Positions 59,422 through 64,000 of a DNA stretch of 64,000 nt are shown piece after piece. The notes under the pieces are model-generated. The model saw only the letters and a list, made by a program, of their open reading frames with translations. It made no database searches and had not been told where the DNA came from. A program made the translations under genes and the position numbers. The DNA lies in NCBI GenBank assembly GCA_900552135.1, contig URYN01000003.1:1-64000 (forward strand). The letters are read 5' to 3'. Source of the DNA: an uncultured Clostridium sp. Its GTDB lineage: Bacteria; Bacillota; Clostridia; TANB77; CAG-508. How positions within the stretch are numbered: position 1 is the first letter of the stretch; the number at the start of each line of letters is the position of its first letter.

Positions 59422-60369
59422 ATGATAGAATTTGAAAAGCCAAATATTAAATGCTTAGAAATGGACAACAGTAAAAATTATGCCAAATTTACATGTGAAC
59501 CACTGGAGCGTGGTTATGGTATTACAATAGGAAACTCATTAAGAAGAATATTACTTTCTTCATTACCAGGAGCAGCAATAACATCTGTAAAGATTGATGG
59601 AGCAGCTCATGAGTTCACAACAATACCAAATGTAGTTGAAGATGTACCAGAAATTATAGTAAACTTAAAAATGGTAAGAGTAAAAATTAATGGAGACGAA
59701 ACAAAAACTCTAAGAATTAATTTTGAAGGAGAAGGAGAAGTTACTGCAGCAAATATCGAAACAGATGGAACTGTAGAAATCCTAAACCCAGATTTACATA
59801 TTGCTACAGTTGCTGAAGGTGGACATCTAACAATGGAAATGACTGCTAACCGTGGCAGAGGTTATAATAATGCTGAAAAGAATAAAACACCTGATATGCC
59901 AATAGGAGTTATTCCAATTGATTCTATCTACACACCAGTAAAAAAGGTTAATTATACAGTAGAAAATACTAGAGTTGGCCAAATGGTTGATTTGGACAAA
60001 TTAACAATAGAGTTATGGACTGATGGAAGCTTAAAACCTTATGAAGCATTAAGCTTAGCAGCTAAAATCATGACAGAACACTTAGAACTATTTATAGATT
60101 TATCTGAAATCAGCAAAAATACACAAGTAATGGTTGAAAAAGAAGAATCTAAGAAAGAAAGAGTTCTAGAAACTTCAATAGAAGACTTAGAATTATCTGC
60201 AAGATCATTCAACTGCTTAAAGAGAGCAGGAATATCTACTGTAGAAGATTTAACAAATAAGACAGAAGCTGAAATGATGAAAGTAAGAAATTTAGGTAAA
60301 AAATCATTAGATGAAGTAACTAACAAATTACATTCATTAGGTCTAGACTTCGCAAGCAATGATGATTAA
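59422..60369 (+). CDS. rpoA: RNA polymerase subunit alpha
   Basis: A 315-residue alpha subunit. N-terminal assembly domain (YGITIGNSLRRILLSSLPGA), linker (about 228-245) and C-terminal domain with CLKRAGISTVEDL and NLGKKSLDEV for UP elements. TTAGGAGGT precedes the ATG. The 156-base leader holds an imperfect inverted repeat (TAGAAGTTA near 59270 with TAACTTCTA near 59393). Confidence 0.98.
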   Translation: MIEFEKPNIKCLEMDNSKNYAKFTCEPLERGYGITIGNSLRRILLSSLPGAAITSVKIDGAAHEFTTIPNVVEDVPEIIVNLKMVRVKINGDETKTLRINFEGEGEVTAANIETDGTVEILNPDLHIATVAEGGHLTMEMTANRGRGYNNAEKNKTPDMPIGVIPIDSIYTPVKKVNYTVENTRVGQMVDLDKLTIELWTDGSLKPYEALSLAAKIMTEHLELFIDLSEISKNTQVMVEKEESKKERVLETSIEDLELSARSFNCLKRAGISTVEDLTNKTEAEMMKVRNLGKKSLDEVTNKLHSLGLDFASNDD

Positions 60370-60384
60370 AGGAAGGTGAAAAAA

Positions 60385-60909
60385 GTGGCAACAAATAGAA
60401 AATTAGGAAGAACAACTGATATACGTTTATCAATGCTTAAGACTCAAGTTACAGATCTTTTATGGCATGGAAAAATAGAAACAACTTTAACAAGAGCTAA
60501 AGAAACAAAAGCAATAGCTGATTCATTAATAGCTCTAGCTGTAAAAGAAGCTGGAAACTTTGAAGAAGTAGAAGCAAAAGTTTCAAAAGCAAAAGTTGAT
60601 GAAAAAGGTAACAAAGTTACTGAATTAGTAAAAAGCAAAAATGGCAGAGAATACTTAAAAGTAGTAAGAGAAACAACTACTGAAAAAAGAAAGAAAGACA
60701 TGCCATCAAAACTTAATGCAAGAAGAAAAATCATGCAAAATGTTAACAAAGTAAAAGATGCAGACGGAAAGAATGTTGATATACCAACAAAATTATTCGA
60801 TGAATTAGCACCAAAATACAAAGATGTAAAAGGTGGATATACAAGAATAATAAGAAAAGGTCAACGTAGAGGAGACGCTGCAGAAACAGTTATATTAGAA
60901 TTAATATAG
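60385..60909 (+). CDS. rplQ: 50S ribosomal protein L17, long form
   Basis: A 174-residue L17, about 50 longer than the B. subtilis protein. The family start (TNRKLGRTTDIRLSMLKTQV) and end (YTRIIRKGQRRGDAAETVI) are normal; the insertion is a charged segment around residues 60-130 (AKVDEKGNKVTELVKSKNG and more). GTG 60385 follows GGAAGGTG; the in-frame GTG at 60376 is part of that site. Confidence 0.97.
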   Translation: MATNRKLGRTTDIRLSMLKTQVTDLLWHGKIETTLTRAKETKAIADSLIALAVKEAGNFEEVEAKVSKAKVDEKGNKVTELVKSKNGREYLKVVRETTTEKRKKDMPSKLNARRKIMQNVNKVKDADGKNVDIPTKLFDELAPKYKDVKGGYTRIIRKGQRRGDAAETVILELI

Positions 60910-60920
60910 TATAATATTGA

Positions 60921-60950
60921 AGGACAATGCTTTCTGCATTGTCCTTTTTG
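60921..60950 (+). terminator. Terminator of the ribosomal cluster
   Basis: GGACAATGC (60922-60930), loop TTTCT, GCATTGTCC (60936-60944), then TTTTT. Confidence 0.92.
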
Positions 60951-61026
60951 TCATTAATAAAATTCATGGTGTTTACACCAAAGGAAAAAATAATAAAAAG
61001 ATTAATGAGAACAGGAGCTTAGGCGG

Positions 61027-61362
61027 TTATGTCATAAGCTCCTTATATTCGTCATAAGTAAGAACCTTTACAAAATTGAAGTCTTTAGAAAAAGCTTTTA
61101 GAATGCCAAGAGTATTATCGGTGGAGTCTAAATCAACCACTAAAATTTCTGAAATATCTAAATTGTAGTATAACATTTTATAAATGAAAATTTTTAAAAA
61201 ATATTCAATGGTATTTTCTTGATTATGTGTAGTTATTACAAAGAATGAGCCATCAAAAGAGATTTTGGGATATTTATGTAAGTGGATAATAGTTTTTAAT
61301 ATGTCAAACAATCCATATAATGCTAAGACCCATAATATTGAATTAAATATAAAATTAGCCAC
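61027..61362 (-). CDS. Small membrane protein with GT2-like half domain
   Basis: A 111-residue protein with an N-terminal membrane segment (about 5-24) and a part like the first half of a GT2 glycosyltransferase (FFVITTHNQENTIEYFL, then EILVVDLDSTDNTLGILKAF), keeping an Asp-rich nucleotide-binding strand but lacking the catalytic second half. AAGGAGG on the minus strand gives the start. It may be a reduced protein with a binding role rather than an enzyme. Monocistronic. Confidence 0.6.
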   Translation of the reverse strand: MANFIFNSILWVLALYGLFDILKTIIHLHKYPKISFDGSFFVITTHNQENTIEYFLKIFIYKMLYYNLDISEILVVDLDSTDNTLGILKAFSKDFNFVKVLTYDEYKELMT

Positions 61363-61618
61363 TTTAAGAGCCTCCTTGAAATTGCAAATTTATAAGAAAA
61401 GATTTTTTATATATTATATGTGAGAAACAATTAAAGTGTGAAAGGAATGTGATGTGAGATATGTCGTAAATAGTCGTACGAATGTTTGTATAAAATAAGC
61501 AAAAACTATTGCTTTTGAGTGAAAACAATAATATAATATAGCAATAAAATGATTGAAAGAAATGTATACTTATGATAATATAAAAAAGTTAAAATAATAA
61601 GAAATAGAGGAATTAATT

Positions 61619-63892
61619 TTGCAGTTAGAAGGACAAGTAGTAAATATTATATATAGGAATGAAATAAATAGTTATACAGTAGCATCTTTTGAAACAAACG
61701 AGAAGGAAGAAACTACTATTGTAGGCTATTTACCATTTGTAAATGAAGGAGATAACTTAAAAATAACAGGTGACGTAGTAAAACACCCTGATTATGGTGA
61801 ACAATTCAAAATTGTAACTTTTGAAAAGATGATGCCAACTACAAAAGAAGCATTAGAGAGATATTTGTCAAATGGAACATTTAAAGGAATTGGACCTGCT
61901 ACGGCAAAGAAAATTGTAAATACATTTGGTGATGATACTATTAATGTTATAAAACTCGAGCCACAAAAGTTGATTCAGATTAAGGGAATAACTAAAGAAA
62001 AGGCTCTTGAAATCGCAGAGCAATTTTTAGCAAATTGGGAAATATGGCAGATTGTAGGCTTTTTAGATAAGTTTGGAATTGGTCCTCAGAGTGCAGAGGG
62101 AGTATACAAAAAATTAGGAGAAGGTGCCTTAGAAAAAATAAGTGAAAATCCATACATTCTAATAGATGTAGCAAGCAAGGTTAGCTTTGAAAAGGTAGAT
62201 AAAATAGCACTTGAGATGGGAGCACAACCTGATAATTATAAAAGAATTAGAAGTGGTATAAAGTATGGACTAGAAAGAATAGGCTTAAATGGAAATTCAA
62301 GTGTACTCTATGAGAATTTAATAAAATATGAAATTGATTTATTGAAGGTTGATGAAAATTCCATAGAAGAAGCAATTATAAATATGAAAGCAAAGGGAGA
62401 AATAGTAATAGAAGAAAGACCGATTTCTGATAATCCAACAAAAGTAATAGAATGGGTTTATTCAAAAGCTTTTTATGATGCGGAAAAAAATATTGCAGAG
62501 AAGTTGATTACATTAAGAGACTTCGATAACATGAAATACATAAAAACATTAAAAAAAGATTTAAAATTAATTGAGGATGATATTGATATAGAATTATCAA
62601 ATATGCAAAAAGAAGCGGTGGAAAGTATAAACGAAAATAATGTATGTGTAATAACTGGTGGACCTGGTACAGGAAAAACTACAATTATAAAGGCAATTAT
62701 AGAATTGTATAAAAAGCATGGAATGAAGCCTGTGCTATGTGCTCCTACAGGAAGAGCCGCAAAACGTATGACAGAAACAACGGGTGAAGATGCAAAAACC
62801 TTACATAGACTTCTTGAACTTTCAGGAATATCTGATGATGTAGACAATTTCAATACAGAACTACTTGTAACTCCTATTGATGGGGATATTATAATAGTTG
62901 ATGAAGCATCAATGCTTGATATGTTTTTAATGAATTATCTATTAAAAGCAATATACAAGGGCACGAAACTTGTATTAGTAGGAGATATAGACCAGCTACC
63001 ATCAGTTGGTCCAGGAAGTGTTTTAAAGGATATTATTGAATCAAAACAAATTACTACGATTACATTAAATCAGATTTTTAGACAAGCAGCAAAAAGTAAA
63101 ATAATCGTGAATGCACATAGAGTAAATGAGGGAGAAAGTTTCATAGGAGGCAATGTAAAACAAACTACAATAGATGACCAGAATATAGATTTATTAGATG
63201 ATTTCTTCTATATAAATGAATCTGACCAAGAGAAGATACAAAAAACAATAATAAGCTTATGTAAAGGCAGGTTACAGAAGTTTGGAAATTTTGATTTCTT
63301 CAATAATATACAGGTAATTACACCTACCAAAAAAGGAAAACTTGGAACCAAAGAATTAAATGTATTGCTACAAAATGAATTGAATCCAGAAGATAGTGAG
63401 AAACATGAAAGAACTTTTGGAGAGATAAAATTTAGAGAGCAAGACAGAGTAATGCAGACAAAAAATAATTATAATATAATGTGGCAAAAAGACAATGATA
63501 GAGAGTTTAAAAAAGAACTTGGAAACGGTATTTTTAATGGAGAACTTGGAAGAATTGAACGAATTAATAAAGAAGAGAAGACTGTAACTGTCAGATTTGA
63601 TGACGGAAAATATGCAATGTATGAAAATACAGATTTGGACCAACTTGAACATGCATACAGCATTACTGTTCATAAATCTCAAGGAAGCGAATTTGATGTA
63701 GTAATTTTAATTGCTGCACAAACGGCTCCAATGTTACTTACAAGGAATTTAATTTATACAGCAATGACGAGAGCAAAGAAATTGCTAATTATAATTGGAC
63801 CACAGAGCACAGTTAATTACATGATACAAAATAACACAACAAGACAAAGAAACACAGGTTTGAAATTTAAATTAGAAAAGATTGGAGAATAG
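61619..63892 (+). CDS. recD2: RecD2-type DNA helicase
   Basis: A 757-residue SF1B helicase. An N-terminal OB domain and helix-hairpin-helix repeats (LSNGTFKGIGPATAKKIV, IKGITKEKALEIAEQF) precede the motor with Walker A TGGPGTGKTT (near residues 344-353), DEExx form VDEASMLD and the final VHKSQGSEFDVV. RecD2 acts in replication-fork repair without RecBC. TTG start at 61619 after AGAGGA. It is followed by a comF-type frame. Confidence 0.96.
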   Translation: MQLEGQVVNIIYRNEINSYTVASFETNEKEETTIVGYLPFVNEGDNLKITGDVVKHPDYGEQFKIVTFEKMMPTTKEALERYLSNGTFKGIGPATAKKIVNTFGDDTINVIKLEPQKLIQIKGITKEKALEIAEQFLANWEIWQIVGFLDKFGIGPQSAEGVYKKLGEGALEKISENPYILIDVASKVSFEKVDKIALEMGAQPDNYKRIRSGIKYGLERIGLNGNSSVLYENLIKYEIDLLKVDENSIEEAIINMKAKGEIVIEERPISDNPTKVIEWVYSKAFYDAEKNIAEKLITLRDFDNMKYIKTLKKDLKLIEDDIDIELSNMQKEAVESINENNVCVITGGPGTGKTTIIKAIIELYKKHGMKPVLCAPTGRAAKRMTETTGEDAKTLHRLLELSGISDDVDNFNTELLVTPIDGDIIIVDEASMLDMFLMNYLLKAIYKGTKLVLVGDIDQLPSVGPGSVLKDIIESKQITTITLNQIFRQAAKSKIIVNAHRVNEGESFIGGNVKQTTIDDQNIDLLDDFFYINESDQEKIQKTIISLCKGRLQKFGNFDFFNNIQVITPTKKGKLGTKELNVLLQNELNPEDSEKHERTFGEIKFREQDRVMQTKNNYNIMWQKDNDREFKKELGNGIFNGELGRIERINKEEKTVTVRFDDGKYAMYENTDLDQLEHAYSITVHKSQGSEFDVVILIAAQTAPMLLTRNLIYTAMTRAKKLLIIIGPQSTVNYMIQNNTTRQRNTGLKFKLEKIGE

Positions 63893-63894
63893 AA

Positions 63895-64000
63895 ATAAGA
63901 TACATAGATATTTATAATATTGTTGAATATATAATTGAATTAATTTATCCACCAAAGTGTGTATTTTGTGGAAAATTCAACCAAGAATATCTATGCAAAA
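63895..64000 (+). CDS. comF: ComF-family protein, N-terminal part, cut by the window end
   Basis: The frame reads IVEYIIELIYPPKCVFCGKF and NQEYLCK at the window end, matching the ComF N-terminal zinc finger (YPPxCxxC). ComF proteins are phosphoribosyltransferase-like and linked to DNA uptake. No ATG, GTG or TTG occurs in frame between the upstream stop at 63868-63870 and the zinc finger; an ATA at 63895, 6 bases after TTGGAGA, or an ATT is a possible start. A frameshift is another explanation. Confidence 0.6.
   Translation, partial: MRYIDIYNIVEYIIELIYPPKCVFCGKFNQEYLCK

Noticed and set aside
1..64000. CRISPR arrays
   Set aside because: No evenly spaced repeats of 24-40 bases with unique spacers; repeats found are inverted or tandem pairs, and no cas genes are present.

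Overview
The window is AT-rich chromosomal DNA from a spore-forming, Gram-positive anaerobe of the class Clostridia, most likely an uncultured gut lineage. Reasons: strong purine-rich ribosome binding sites with ATG, GTG and TTG starts; sporulation-linked genes (a CotJC fragment, a Spo0A-like regulator, SpoVG, a SpoVB/MurJ-type flippase); zinc-ribbon forms of S14, S4, L36 and Adk; and a Firmicutes-type S10-spc-alpha ribosomal cluster. TAA, TAG and TGA all act as stops. I cannot name the species.

Bases 1 to about 20100 are accessory DNA and read as the right arm of a large integrated element. They hold a GNAT/YoaP acetyltransferase, an amber-split small gene, and a peptide-stress operon matching Bacillus yxdJKLM-yxeA (response regulator, histidine kinase, ABC pair, YxeA) with a stand-alone peptidoglycan glycosyltransferase. 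Next come two XRE regulators, a CYTH protein, a LysR regulator, a radical SAM protein fused to a degenerate receiver, and a Spo0A-like regulator. The arm ends in a recombination module: sigma-like factor, small accessory ORFs, a DUF6075-like protein, a TnpW-like peptide and two tandem large serine recombinases. The recombinases abut the C-terminal segment of a CotJC-type spore-coat manganese catalase. Its N-terminal half is not in the window, so the element appears to interrupt cotJC, a geometry known from sporulation-excised elements such as skin in sigK.

Bases 20.4-28.3 kb: a Fic toxin with a VbhA-like antitoxin, Mn-dependent pyrophosphatase, a DUF3006 and ComEC-like hydrolase pair, tRNA-Leu(CAA) with a duplicated 3' end, then a decaying surface region: a SUMF1-like protein, a pseudopilin with BspA-type repeats broken by a frameshift, and a recombination junction between a pilin remnant and a truncated membrane protein.

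Bases 28.5-43.6 kb are mostly core: rpsO, pnp behind a very long inverted repeat, two glycosyltransferases, an NTPase-Asp23 fusion, an E2-like acyltransferase lacking its histidine, a PflA-like radical SAM enzyme, acyl-ACP thioesterase, murC, spoVG, a flippase, HU and a divergent RelA/SpoT-domain protein.

Bases 43.7-60.9 kb are the ribosomal cluster rpsJ to rplQ with secY, adk, map, infA, rpmJ and rpoA. It has an attenuator-like S10 leader, several structured spacers, an extended L29, and no rpmD (L30) between rpsE and rplO. The window ends with a small GT2-like protein, recD2 and the start of a comF-type gene.
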